This document shows, piece by piece, positions 24,890 through 35,129 of a DNA stretch of 42,013 bases. The notes under the pieces were generated by a model. The model made no database searches. It was not told the DNA's origin and saw nothing but the letters and a program-made list of their open reading frames with translations. Origin of the DNA: Halomonadaceae bacterium T82-2 (GTDB lineage: Bacteria > Pseudomonadota > Gammaproteobacteria > Pseudomonadales > Halomonadaceae); the NCBI GenBank assembly GCA_001577635.1, contig LSBP01000029.1, positions 1 to 42,013 of the forward strand. The letters are read 5' to 3'. The position numbers and the translations under genes were made by a program. Within the stretch, counting starts at the first letter, position 1. Every line of letters begins with the position of its first letter.

Positions 24890-25840
24890 TTACTCCGCCT
24901 GATCGAAGCGTGCCCGGACCGCGTCGATGGCCGGCCGGCCGTTTCTGGCCTCGACCCCGTCGAGCCAGGTGGCGACTTCATCCAGGTGCGATCCGATCCA
25001 CCGGCGTGCCACGTTCTCGGCCTTCTTTTCCTCGTGACTGTGGGCGTAGACCCACTGGTTCTGGTCGTCGATGTCCACCACCATCTGCGAGAAGAAGCGG
25101 TACACGTCCGCATCACGGGCTTCGAGATCGGCGGGCAGCACGGTCCAGACGGTGCTGCGGATGTCGGCCACCCCTGCGTCGTCGCTGTCCTCGAGGTAGC
25201 GCAGGTTGTAGCTGATGTTCATCCAGTGCGGCTCCCAGCCGATGAAGGTGACCCACTGGTGGTTGTCGATCTTCTGGCCGGCCTGGGCCAGCATGGCGGC
25301 AGTGGAACTTTCGCGCAGGCTCCAGTCGCCCAGTCCGGCGCGATCCGCCTCGATGGCCGCGTTGACGGCGTTGTTGATGCCGGTGCCGGCCTCGATGCCG
25401 AGGATCTCGCCGTCGAAGCGATCACGGTAGGCATCCAGATCGGCCACGCTGTGCACCCCGGCTTCGTACACATAGTCGGGAACCACCAGGCCGGAGTTGG
25501 CGCCGCGGATATTGGCCGTGGCCTTGACCACCTTGTCCTGGTCGACCAGCGGCTCGATCATGTCCTCCTCGACCGGATACCAGCCGCCCAGGTAGGCCTC
25601 CAGGTCACCTCGCGCCAGGCCGTCGAGAATCACGCTGACCGCCAGGTTGTTCTGCCGGGTGCGATAGCCCATCGCCTCGAGCAGCTGGGCGGCCACCTCG
25701 CTCTTGACCGTCACTCCGGGCCAGGGCGGAACGCCCAGACGGACGGTGTCGATGTCGGCGCTGGCTGTGCTGCCGGCCCCCCACAGGGGCAGGGCGGAGA
25801 GCAGGGCGAGCGTGGTGGAAGGCAGCAGGGACCGGGTCAT
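24890..25840 (-). CDS. Glycine betaine/choline-type ABC substrate-binding protein, orphan
   Basis: This periplasmic protein of 316 residues belongs to the OpuAC/ProX substrate-binding group for quaternary amines. A signal peptide covers ~1-28 (ending TASA before DIDTV); no lipobox cysteine is present. The aromatic ligand cage shows in LGVPPWPGVTVKSE, AYLGGWYPVEED and TFIGWEPHWMN. No permease or ATPase gene is next to it, so it either feeds a transporter coded elsewhere or is transcribed alone. A GGAG lies about 7 bases before the ATG. It would supply osmoprotectant or carbon, in keeping with a halophile. The exact ligand (glycine betaine, choline or proline betaine) is not settled. Confidence 0.9.
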   Translation of the reverse strand: MTRSLLPSTTLALLSALPLWGAGSTASADIDTVRLGVPPWPGVTVKSEVAAQLLEAMGYRTRQNNLAVSVILDGLARGDLEAYLGGWYPVEEDMIEPLVDQDKVVKATANIRGANSGLVVPDYVYEAGVHSVADLDAYRDRFDGEILGIEAGTGINNAVNAAIEADRAGLGDWSLRESSTAAMLAQAGQKIDNHQWVTFIGWEPHWMNISYNLRYLEDSDDAGVADIRSTVWTVLPADLEARDADVYRFFSQMVVDIDDQNQWVYAHSHEEKKAENVARRWIGSHLDEVATWLDGVEARNGRPAIDAVRARFDQAE

Positions 25841-26004
25841 GGCAAGGCTCCATATAATGAGTGGCCAACTCAGCCTATCCCGGAGAGCGGCAGTCCTTTG
25901 CCGCCAGGCGACACTCGGGCGACGCCGGACGTCATCATGGCGATTTCCGCGCCGCGCGCCATCCCGTTACAATGACATCACCTACTCTTGGTGGATCTCG
26001 AGCG

Positions 26005-26487
26005 ATGCATTGTCCCTTCTGCGGTAAGAACGATACCAAGGTCACCGATTCGCGATTGGTCGCCGAAGGGGATCAGGTGCGCCGGCGGCGCCAGTGCGGC
26101 GCCTGCGGTGAGCGCTTTACCACCTACGAGACCGCCGAACTGGTCATGCCGCGGGTGATCAAGGCCGACGGCTCGCGCGAATCCTTCGATGCCCGCAAGC
26201 TGCGCGACGGCATGCTGCGGGCGCTGGAGAAGCGCCCGGTGAGCGCCGAGTCGATCGAGGCCGCGGTGGAGCGCATCCGCCAGCGGCTGCGCGCGCGCGG
26301 CGAGCGCGAGATCGAGGCCCGTGAAATCGGCGAGGAGGTCATGCACGCACTCAAGCGGCTCGACCAGGTGGCCTACATCCGCTTCGCGTCGGTCTACCGG
26401 CGCTTTCAGGACATCGACGAGTTCCGCGCCGAGATCGACCGGCTCGCCCAGGAGCCGAGCTTTTCGCCTGGTGACGAGTCACGCTGA
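26005..26487 (+). CDS. nrdR: Ribonucleotide reductase transcriptional repressor NrdR
   Basis: This zinc and nucleotide-binding repressor of ribonucleotide reductase genes has 160 residues. The zinc ribbon uses Cys3, Cys6, Cys31 and Cys34 ([10 protein letters not shown] and [12 protein letters not shown]). An ATP-cone domain follows (~49-139). The start at 26005 is fixed by the family-wide MHCPFC opening; the reading frame stays open upstream but is not used. It heads the riboflavin cluster, 42 bases before ribD, a widespread arrangement in proteobacteria. A possible TACAAT -10 box lies at 25968-25973, with no good -35 box. Confidence 0.97.
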   Translation: MHCPFCGKNDTKVTDSRLVAEGDQVRRRRQCGACGERFTTYETAELVMPRVIKADGSRESFDARKLRDGMLRALEKRPVSAESIEAAVERIRQRLRARGEREIEAREIGEEVMHALKRLDQVAYIRFASVYRRFQDIDEFRAEIDRLAQEPSFSPGDESR

Positions 26488-26529
26488 GCCGGTCCACCGG
26501 ACGACCATCCTGCAACCGCCGAGGAACGC

Positions 26530-27663
26530 ATGGCCAAGGCGACACCCGAATCCTTCATGGCCCGCGCGCTGGAACTGGCGCGACGCGGGCTCTATACCAC
26601 CGATCCCAATCCGCGCGTGGGCTGCGTGCTGGTCAAGCAGCGTCGCGTGGTCGGCGAGGGCTGGCACGTGCGTGCCGGCGAGCCGCATGCCGAGATCCAT
26701 GCTCTGCAGGCCGCCGGTGAGGCGGCGCGAGGCGCTACCGCCTACGTGACCCTCGAACCCTGCGCCCACCACGGCCGTACCGGGCCCTGCGCGCAGGCGT
26801 TGATCGAGGCCGGCGTGAAGCGGGTGGTGGTGGCGATGGAAGACCCCAATCCCGAGGTGGCCGGGCGTGGCCTGGCGATGCTGCGCGAGGCGGGGGTCGC
26901 CGTCGAGACGGGGCTGCTGGAAGCCGACGCCCGGCGGCTCAATCCGGGGTTCGTGTCGCGCATGACGCACCGGCGGCCGTTCGTGCGGCTGAAGATGGCC
27001 ATGAGCCTCGATGGTCGCACGGCCATGGCCAGCGGCGAATCGCAGTGGATTACCGGGCCGGCGGCGCGAACCCAGGTGCAGCGGCTGCGGGCGCGCTCCA
27101 GCGCGGTGATGACCGGGGTCGAATCAGTGATCCACGATGACTCGCGGCTGACGGTGCGTGCCGATCAGCTGGGGCTCGAGGCCGGGGCGGCGGCCCGGGT
27201 GGCCGCGCGCCAACCATTGCGGGTGATCGTCGATTCGCGACTGCGTCTGCCGCTGGCGGCGGCGTGTCTGCGCGAGCCCGGGCGCACCCTGGTGGCGACC
27301 TGCGCCCGCGAGCCGGACCGCCGCGCCGCCCTGGAAGCGGCCGGTGCCGAGGTGCTCGAACTGCCGTCGCTGGCCGAGCGGGTCGACCTGGCCGCACTGC
27401 TGCGTCATCTGGCGGCCGAGGAGGCCTGCAACGAGGTGCTGCTGGAAACCGGGGCGACGCTCGCCGGGGCGATGCTCGATGCCGAGCTGATCGACGAAAT
27501 GCAGCTGTTCGTGGCGCCGACGCTGCTGGGCGGCGAGGCGCGTCCGCTGTTCGCCCTGCCGGGGCTGTCGCGCATGGCCCAGCAGCGCCCGTTGCAGATC
27601 GACGACATTCGCGCGGTGGGGCGCGACTGGCGAATCATCGCCCGCCCCGAACGCGTGAGCTGA
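26530..27663 (+). CDS. ribD: Bifunctional pyrimidine deaminase/reductase RibD
   Basis: This cytoplasmic enzyme of 377 residues performs steps 2 and 3 of riboflavin synthesis: deamination and NADPH-dependent reduction of the ribosylaminopyrimidine 5'-phosphate. The zinc deaminase domain (~1-145) has His53 and Glu55 in HAEIHAL and Cys78 and Cys87 in LEPCAHHGRTGPCAQ. The reductase domain (~147-377) begins RPFVRLKMAMSLDGRTAM and contains ESQWITGPAAR. Its length is normal. In relatives riboflavin synthase follows directly; here the next gene is ribB(X). Confidence 0.95.
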   Translation: MAKATPESFMARALELARRGLYTTDPNPRVGCVLVKQRRVVGEGWHVRAGEPHAEIHALQAAGEAARGATAYVTLEPCAHHGRTGPCAQALIEAGVKRVVVAMEDPNPEVAGRGLAMLREAGVAVETGLLEADARRLNPGFVSRMTHRRPFVRLKMAMSLDGRTAMASGESQWITGPAARTQVQRLRARSSAVMTGVESVIHDDSRLTVRADQLGLEAGAAARVAARQPLRVIVDSRLRLPLAAACLREPGRTLVATCAREPDRRAALEAAGAEVLELPSLAERVDLAALLRHLAAEEACNEVLLETGATLAGAMLDAELIDEMQLFVAPTLLGGEARPLFALPGLSRMAQQRPLQIDDIRAVGRDWRIIARPERVS

Positions 27664-27829
27664 TGGTGTCGCGGGGCTGGCGCGCCGGGCCCCGGGCAGG
27701 TACCCTGACCGCCGACCTGACACGGCGTACAAGGCCGCGCAGCGTTCACCGGCGTCGGCCGGTGACGACATTACCGGCCGGGCCGGGTTCTAGACATGCT
27801 GGGTCTGAAACATGAAGACCGGAGATTCC

Positions 27830-29014
27830 ATGGCGCTTTCCAACTCCCACGCCGCCGATTCCGACTTGCCGACCCCCGGAGGGCTGGCGCGCGTCGAGGC
27901 GCTGATCGAAGACATTCGCCAGGGCAAGATGGTGATCCTCATGGATGACGAGGATCGCGAGAACGAAGGCGACATCATCATGGCCGCCGAGAAGGTGGAG
28001 CCCGAGCACATCAACTTCATGGCCCGGCACGCGCGCGGACTGATCTGTCTGCCGATGACCCGCGAGCGCTGCGAGCGTCTCAAGCTGCCGCTGATGGTGC
28101 GCGACAACGGCTCCGGCTTCGGCACCAAGTTCACCGTGTCGATCGAGGCCGCCGAGGGCGTCACCACCGGTATCTCCGCCGCCGATCGCGCCCGCACCGT
28201 GCGCGCGGCGGTGGCGCGCGATGCCGAGTCGGCCGACATCGTGCAGCCCGGGCACATCTTCCCGCTGATGGCCGAGCCGGGCGGCGTGCTGCGCCGCGCC
28301 GGGCATACCGAGGCGGCCTGCGACCTGGCGGCGATGGCCGGGCTCGAGCCCAGCGGGGTCATCTGCGAGGTGATGAACGAGGACGGCAGCATGGCGCGGC
28401 GTCCCGAGCTCGAGCGCTTCGCGGTCGAGCACGGCCTGAAGATGGGCACCATCGCCGACCTGATCCACTACCGCATCCACAACGAGCAGACCGTCGAACG
28501 GGTCGACAGCGAGACGGTACAGACCGCCTTCGGCGAGATGACCCTGCACGTCTTCCGGGACCGCATCCAGGGCGCTCACCACCTGGCGCTGGTCAAGGGC
28601 GAGCCCCACGCCGGGGAGCCGACCACGGTACGCGTGCACCTGGCCGACAGCCTGCGCGATCTGCTGGCCCTGCAGAAGGGCGACCAGGCCAGCTGGACCG
28701 CTCACAACGCCCTGGCGCATGTCGCCGCCGCCCCGGCAGGGGTGTTCGTGCTGCTCGACGACGGGCGGGCGCCCCTGGACTTCAAGGCCCAGTTCGACAT
28801 CTTCCTCGGTCGCCAGCGGGCTCCGCGCACCAGCGATTCCGACGGGGCCGGCAACTACCTGATGATCGGCACCGGCTCGCAGATCCTGCGTCAGCTGGGG
28901 GTGGGGCAGATGCGTCTGCTCAGCTCGCCCTGGAAATTCTCGGCCCTGTCGGGCTTCGACCTGGAAGTGGTCGAGCGGATCGATGCCGAGTCGGCGCCGG
29001 GCGCCGCCGACTGA
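27830..29014 (+). CDS. ribBA: 3,4-dihydroxy-2-butanone 4-phosphate synthase with degenerate GTP cyclohydrolase II domain (RibBX type)
   Basis: This protein of 394 residues makes the four-carbon precursor of lumazine from ribulose 5-phosphate. The RibB domain (~20-225) is complete: [11 protein letters not shown] for metal and substrate, [10 protein letters not shown], and PGHIFPL with the GHTEAACDL base. The C-terminal part (~230-394) looks like GTP cyclohydrolase II but lacks the three zinc cysteines (the C-x10-C-x-C pattern), so it should not open GTP. Such RibBX proteins are known in other gammaproteobacteria, where a separate RibA does that step. The ATG at 27830 has CCGGAG 5 bases upstream; one at 27812 does not. 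No FMN riboswitch core is seen in front. Confidence 0.93.
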   Translation: MALSNSHAADSDLPTPGGLARVEALIEDIRQGKMVILMDDEDRENEGDIIMAAEKVEPEHINFMARHARGLICLPMTRERCERLKLPLMVRDNGSGFGTKFTVSIEAAEGVTTGISAADRARTVRAAVARDAESADIVQPGHIFPLMAEPGGVLRRAGHTEAACDLAAMAGLEPSGVICEVMNEDGSMARRPELERFAVEHGLKMGTIADLIHYRIHNEQTVERVDSETVQTAFGEMTLHVFRDRIQGAHHLALVKGEPHAGEPTTVRVHLADSLRDLLALQKGDQASWTAHNALAHVAAAPAGVFVLLDDGRAPLDFKAQFDIFLGRQRAPRTSDSDGAGNYLMIGTGSQILRQLGVGQMRLLSSPWKFSALSGFDLEVVERIDAESAPGAAD

Positions 29015-29051
29015 CGCGTGCCGCCGGCGCTGCGGGCCCCGCGAGTCGACG

Positions 29052-29080
29052 CAGACATTCGCGCGGCGGTTGCCTAGAAT
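29052..29080 (+). promoter_or_regulatory. Sigma-70-like promoter before ribH
   Basis: CAGACA (29052-29057) and TAGAAT (29075-29080) stand 17 bases apart, between ribBX and ribH. They match the -35 and -10 boxes at 4 and 5 of 6 positions. It would give ribH, nusB and later genes a start of their own. Confidence 0.4.
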
Positions 29081-29107
29081 AGGCCCCTTTTTGTCCAGGA
29101 CATGGTT

Positions 29108-29590
29108 ATGCAGCCGATATCTCAAGTCGAAGGTTCCTTCACCGACGTCGACGGTCGTTACGTGATCGTCGTCGGCCGGTTCAATCATCACGTCGTCGAC
29201 AGCCTGGTCGAGGGCGCGGTCGACAGCCTGGTGCGCCACGGCGTCGACGAGGACAACATCGATCTCGTGCACGTCCCCGGCGCCTGGGAGCTGCCGCTGG
29301 CGGTCAAGCGCGCCCTGCAGGTGGTCAAGCCGGATGCGGTGCTCGCGCTGGGCGCGGTCATCCGTGGCGGCACGCCGCACTTCGAGCACGTCGCCGGCGG
29401 CTGCAACGCCGCGCTGGGCAACCTGCAGCTCGAGTTCGATACGCCCATCGCCAACGGGGTGCTGACGGTCAACTCCATCGAGCAGGCCATCGAGCGCGCC
29501 GGCACCAAGGCGGGCAACAAGGGCACCGAGGCCGCGATGGCGGCGATGGAGATGGTGTCATTGATGCGTCGCCTGGGAGGCCAGGCATGA
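29108..29590 (+). CDS. ribH: 6,7-dimethyl-8-ribityllumazine synthase
   Basis: This enzyme of 160 residues joins the RibD/phosphatase product with dihydroxybutanone phosphate to give lumazine, usually in a large hollow shell. Motifs are [24 protein letters not shown] and [15 protein letters not shown] with the catalytic histidine. The ATG at 29108 is favoured over 29102 because AGGAC lies at the better distance. The stop overlaps the nusB start by four bases (ATGA). Confidence 0.96.
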   Translation: MQPISQVEGSFTDVDGRYVIVVGRFNHHVVDSLVEGAVDSLVRHGVDEDNIDLVHVPGAWELPLAVKRALQVVKPDAVLALGAVIRGGTPHFEHVAGGCNAALGNLQLEFDTPIANGVLTVNSIEQAIERAGTKAGNKGTEAAMAAMEMVSLMRRLGGQA

Positions 29591-30087
29591 CCGATCGCAA
29601 GCGCTCGAATCAGTCGGGCCGCCAGGCGCGGCACGCGGCCCGCGAACTGGCCGTGCAGGCACTGTATCAGTGGCAGATGACCGGCAAGCCGGTGGCCACC
29701 GTGGAAGCGGAGTTCCGCAGTCAGGTGGCCGACGAGGATCTCGAGGACCACGAGAACTGGCACAAGGTCATGGAGCTGGCCGATCTGGCGCTGTTCCACG
29801 AGCTGTTCCAGAACGTGGCTCGCTATCGCAGTGATCTGGACGCCGCCATCGCGCCGTTGCTCGATCGTCGGCTCGAGGATCTCGACAGCATCGAGCTGGC
29901 GATCCTGCGTCTGGGCGCCTACGAACTTTCTCATCGCCTCGAGGTGCCGTATCGCGTGGCGATCAGCGAAGGCGTCGAGCTGGCCAAGTCCTTCGGTGCC
30001 ACCGACGGTCACAAGTACGTCAACGGCATCCTCGACAAGCTGGCCGCCCGCCTGCGGTCGACCGAGGTCAACGCGCGTCTTCGCTGA
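29587..30087 (+). CDS. nusB: Transcription antitermination factor NusB
   Basis: This RNA-binding factor of 166 residues works with NusE in rRNA antitermination. [16 protein letters not shown] at the start and [45 protein letters not shown] at the end are characteristic (given as one continuous region from about residue 116). It is somewhat longer than the E. coli protein, with an extra basic N-terminus and acidic stretches near residue 50. It overlaps ribH by four bases and comes 13 bases before thiL. Confidence 0.95.
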   Translation: MTDRKRSNQSGRQARHAARELAVQALYQWQMTGKPVATVEAEFRSQVADEDLEDHENWHKVMELADLALFHELFQNVARYRSDLDAAIAPLLDRRLEDLDSIELAILRLGAYELSHRLEVPYRVAISEGVELAKSFGATDGHKYVNGILDKLAARLRSTEVNARLR

Positions 30088-30100
30088 CGTGCCGGCTGCC

Positions 30101-31054
30101 ATGCCCAGCGAGTTCGAACTCATCGCCCGTTTCTTCGCACGCCCCTGCGACGCCGAGCCGGGTGTCGTGGCGGGGCCGGGCGACGATTGCGCGCTGCTGG
30201 CGCCGAGTGCCGGCAGCGAGCTGGCCGTGAGCGTGGATACCTCGGTCGTGGATGTGCACTTCCCGCAGGCGGCGCCGGCGGTGGCGATCGGCCATCGTGC
30301 GCTGGCGGTGGCGCTCAGCGACCTGGCCGCCATGGGAGCCCGGGCGCGCTGGTGCGCGCTGGCGGCGACCCTGCCCGAGGCCGACGAGGCGTGGCTGGAA
30401 AGCTTCGCCGCGGGCTTTCACGCCCTGTGCCGGCGCAGCCGGGTGGCGCTGGTCGGCGGCGATGTAACCCGCGGGCCGTTGAGCCTGTCGGTGACGGTGC
30501 ATGGCGAGGTGCCGGCCGGCCGGGCGCTGCGCCGCTCGGGGGCCGAGGCTGGGGACATTCTGGCCGTGACCGGCGCGCTGGGCGGTGGTCGTGGCGGCCT
30601 CGCGGCCTGGCGTGACGGAGTGCGCGACCTCGATGATCCGCTGCTGCGTGCCTACCTGCTGCCGGAGCCCCGGCTGACCGCGGGCGAGGTGCTGCGCGAG
30701 CTGGCACATGCGGCGATCGATGTGTCCGACGGTCTGCTCGCCGACCTGCAGCATCTGTGCACCGCCAGTGGCGTCGGGGCAGCGCTGCAACCCGAGGTAC
30801 TGCCGCTGGCCGAGGGGCTGACGGCGCGGCTCGGCGAGGCGGCCGCCCGGGAGGCGGCACTCGCCGGTGGCGATGACTACGAACTGCTGGTCGCGCTGCC
30901 GCCCGAGGCCCTGAACGAGGCCGTCAATCGCCTTCAGACGCTCGGCCTGCCGCTGACGCCGATCGGCCGGGTGGTCGGCGAACCGGGCATTCATGGCATC
31001 GATGACAGCACCCGCCCCACGGGCTGGCAGCATTTCCCGGGAGGGACGCCATGA
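30101..31054 (+). CDS. thiL: Thiamine-monophosphate kinase
   Basis: This enzyme of 317 residues phosphorylates thiamine monophosphate to thiamine diphosphate in the cytoplasm. The AIR-synthase-like fold shows GPGDDCALL and SVDTSVVDVHF for metal binding, HRALAVALSDLAAMGA, VGGDVTRGPLSLSVTVHG, and DVSDGLLADLQHL. The ATG at 30101 follows nusB by 13 bases; a GTG at 30089 is an alternative. The ribosome site is weak, so translation may depend on coupling with nusB. The stop overlaps pgpA by four bases. Together with thiBPQ downstream it supplies the active cofactor. Confidence 0.95.
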   Translation: MPSEFELIARFFARPCDAEPGVVAGPGDDCALLAPSAGSELAVSVDTSVVDVHFPQAAPAVAIGHRALAVALSDLAAMGARARWCALAATLPEADEAWLESFAAGFHALCRRSRVALVGGDVTRGPLSLSVTVHGEVPAGRALRRSGAEAGDILAVTGALGGGRGGLAAWRDGVRDLDDPLLRAYLLPEPRLTAGEVLRELAHAAIDVSDGLLADLQHLCTASGVGAALQPEVLPLAEGLTARLGEAAAREAALAGGDDYELLVALPPEALNEAVNRLQTLGLPLTPIGRVVGEPGIHGIDDSTRPTGWQHFPGGTP

Positions 31055-31524
31055 ACCGGGCTCCCTCCAGCGTCTGGCGCCGTCCTACCCACTTCTTCGC
31101 CTTCGGGCTGGGCAGCGGTGCGGTGCCGTTCGCCCCCGGCACCTTCGGCACCCTGGCGGCGATTCCCTTCTACTGGCTGATGTCCGGGCTCACCCTGTCC
31201 TGGTATCTGGGGCTGGTGCTGGTCGCCGGACTGATCGGCATCTGGCTGTGCGAGAAGACATCCCGGGATCTGGGCGTCCACGATCACTCCGGCATCGTCT
31301 GGGACGAGTTTGTCGGCTACTGGCTGACCATGGCGGCGGTGCCGTTTTCGTGGCAGGCGGCGCTGTGGGGATTCGTGGTGTTCCGGGTGTTCGACATCAT
31401 CAAGCCCTGGCCGATTCGCCTGGTCGACCGGCGCGTCGCCGGGGGCTTCGGCATCATGTTCGACGACATTCTCGCCGGTGTTTACGCCTGGAGCACCATG
31501 CACCTGTGGTTCTGGCTGCACTGA
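31051..31524 (+). CDS. pgpA: Phosphatidylglycerophosphatase A
   Basis: This inner-membrane enzyme of 157 residues removes phosphate from phosphatidylglycerol phosphate to give phosphatidylglycerol. FGLGSGAVPFAPGTFGTLAA at the start, DHSGIVWDEFVGYW in the middle (acidic metal ligands) and FRVFDIIKPWPIR are family hallmarks. About three to four membrane helices are seen. It overlaps thiL by four bases and closes the nrdR-to-pgpA gene block. Confidence 0.95.
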   Translation: MNRAPSSVWRRPTHFFAFGLGSGAVPFAPGTFGTLAAIPFYWLMSGLTLSWYLGLVLVAGLIGIWLCEKTSRDLGVHDHSGIVWDEFVGYWLTMAAVPFSWQAALWGFVVFRVFDIIKPWPIRLVDRRVAGGFGIMFDDILAGVYAWSTMHLWFWLH

Positions 31525-31541
31525 GTCCCGCGCCCGTCGCG

Positions 31542-31568
31542 CTTGAAGTTTTTCCGCGCTGCCCGCAT
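31542..31568 (+). promoter_or_regulatory. Heat-shock (sigma-32) promoter-like sequence before lon
   Basis: CTTGAA (31542-31547) matches the sigma-32 -35 box, and CCGCAT (31563-31568), set in CCCGCATAG, resembles the CCCCAT -10 box. The spacer is 15 bases, within the usual range. It lies about 45 bases before the lon start. Heat-shock control of lon is common in proteobacteria, which supports the reading. Confidence 0.55.
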
Positions 31569-31614
31569 AGCAGGTTCCAGATGGGTAATTCGACCCAGCG
31601 GACAAGGGTGAACG

Positions 31615-34032
<2,418 letters not shown>

Positions 34033-34076
34033 GACGGGGCGCGCCGGTCGTGAGGACGGGGTGAGAGGCGAGGGAC

Positions 34077-34082
34077 TATAAT
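34077..34082 (+). promoter_or_regulatory. -10 box of the thiBPQ promoter (predicted)
   Basis: A perfect TATAAT stands in the 92-base gap between lon and thiB, 42 bases before the thiB ATG. The -35 region is poor. No TPP riboswitch core was found in the gap, although thiamine transport operons often carry one. Confidence 0.4.
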
Positions 34083-34124
34083 GCGCCGCGACGCTCATCG
34101 CCCACGACACGACAAGGACACGCC

Positions 34125-35129
34125 ATGTCTCGCAGGACTCTCGTCGGCGGCCTGACTCTGGCCGCCCTGTGCAGCGTTTCCCCGGCTCAGGCCGAGGAAA
34201 CGCTGACGGTCTATACCTACGATGCCTTCGTCTCCGAGTGGGGGCCGGGGCCGTCAGTCAAGAAGGCCTTCGAGTCGCAATGCGACTGCCGGCTCCGCTT
34301 CGTCGCCCTCGACGGCGGTGTGGGCATCCTCCAGCGGCTCAAGCTCGAGGGCGAGGACAGCGCCGCCGACGTAGTGCTGGGGCTGGACATGAACCTCATG
34401 GCCGAGGCCCGCGACACCGGGCTGCTGGCCCCGCATGGCGTCGACCTGTCGCCGCTGGCGCTGCCGGTCGACTGGGACGACGACACCTTCGTGCCGTTCG
34501 ACTGGGCGCCGTTCGCCTTCGTCTATGACTCTCAGGCGCTGCCCGAGCCGCCGCACAGCTTCCAGGAGCTGATCGACGCGCCGGACGATCTCAAGGTGAT
34601 CATCGAGGACCCCCGCACCAGCACGCCGGGGCTGGGGCTGCTGCTGTGGATCAAGCATGCCTACGGCGATCGCGCCGACGCGATCTGGCGTGGCCTGCAG
34701 CCGCACATCCTGACCGTGACCCGCGACTGGAGCGAGGCCTACTTTTCGCTGTTTTTGAACGGCGAAGCGTCCATGGTAATGTCCTACGCCACCTCGCCGG
34801 CCTACCACATGGCGGTGGACCATACGGATCGCTACCAGGCGGCCGCGTTCGACGAGGGCCACTACCTGCAGGTCGAGGTGGCGGCGAGGACGCGCCACAG
34901 CGAGCATCCCCAGCTGGCCCGCGAGTTTCTGGCCTTCATGCTCAGTCGCGACTTTCAGCGCGAGCTGCCGCTGACCAACGTCATGTACCCGGCGATCGAT
35001 CTCGGCGACGGCCTGCCCGAAGCGTATTCGAAGCTGATCGACCCCAAGGTCTACACCTTCTCGCCGCCGGTCGTCCGCGAGCACCGCAAGGCCTGGGTCG
35101 ATGACTGGTTGCGCGTCAGCACCCAATGA
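34125..35129 (+). CDS. thiB: Thiamine ABC transporter substrate-binding protein
   Basis: This periplasmic protein of 334 residues binds thiamine and its phosphates. A signal peptide covers ~1-23 (ending AQA before EETLTVYTYDAF). The TVYTYDAFVSEWGPGP opening, EDPRTSTPGLGLLLWIKHAYG and the GEASMVMSYATSPAYH stretch are typical of ThiB. AAGGA lies 6 bases before the ATG. It overlaps thiP by four bases (ATGA), so binding protein, permease and ATPase form one operon. Confidence 0.95.
   Translation: MSRRTLVGGLTLAALCSVSPAQAEETLTVYTYDAFVSEWGPGPSVKKAFESQCDCRLRFVALDGGVGILQRLKLEGEDSAADVVLGLDMNLMAEARDTGLLAPHGVDLSPLALPVDWDDDTFVPFDWAPFAFVYDSQALPEPPHSFQELIDAPDDLKVIIEDPRTSTPGLGLLLWIKHAYGDRADAIWRGLQPHILTVTRDWSEAYFSLFLNGEASMVMSYATSPAYHMAVDHTDRYQAAAFDEGHYLQVEVAARTRHSEHPQLAREFLAFMLSRDFQRELPLTNVMYPAIDLGDGLPEAYSKLIDPKVYTFSPPVVREHRKAWVDDWLRVSTQ

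Noticed and set aside
25853-25858. TATAAT on the plus strand as the nrdR promoter
   Set aside because: It has no -35 box and lies about 150 bases before nrdR, right at the start of the divergent binding-protein gene; it may be chance.
27664-27829. FMN riboswitch before ribBX
   Set aside because: The conserved FMN-element core segments are not present, and the gap is too short and lacks the multi-stem layout.
34033-34124. TPP riboswitch before thiBPQ
   Set aside because: The 92-base gap lacks the CTGAGA and ACC-TTGAACCTGA type cores.
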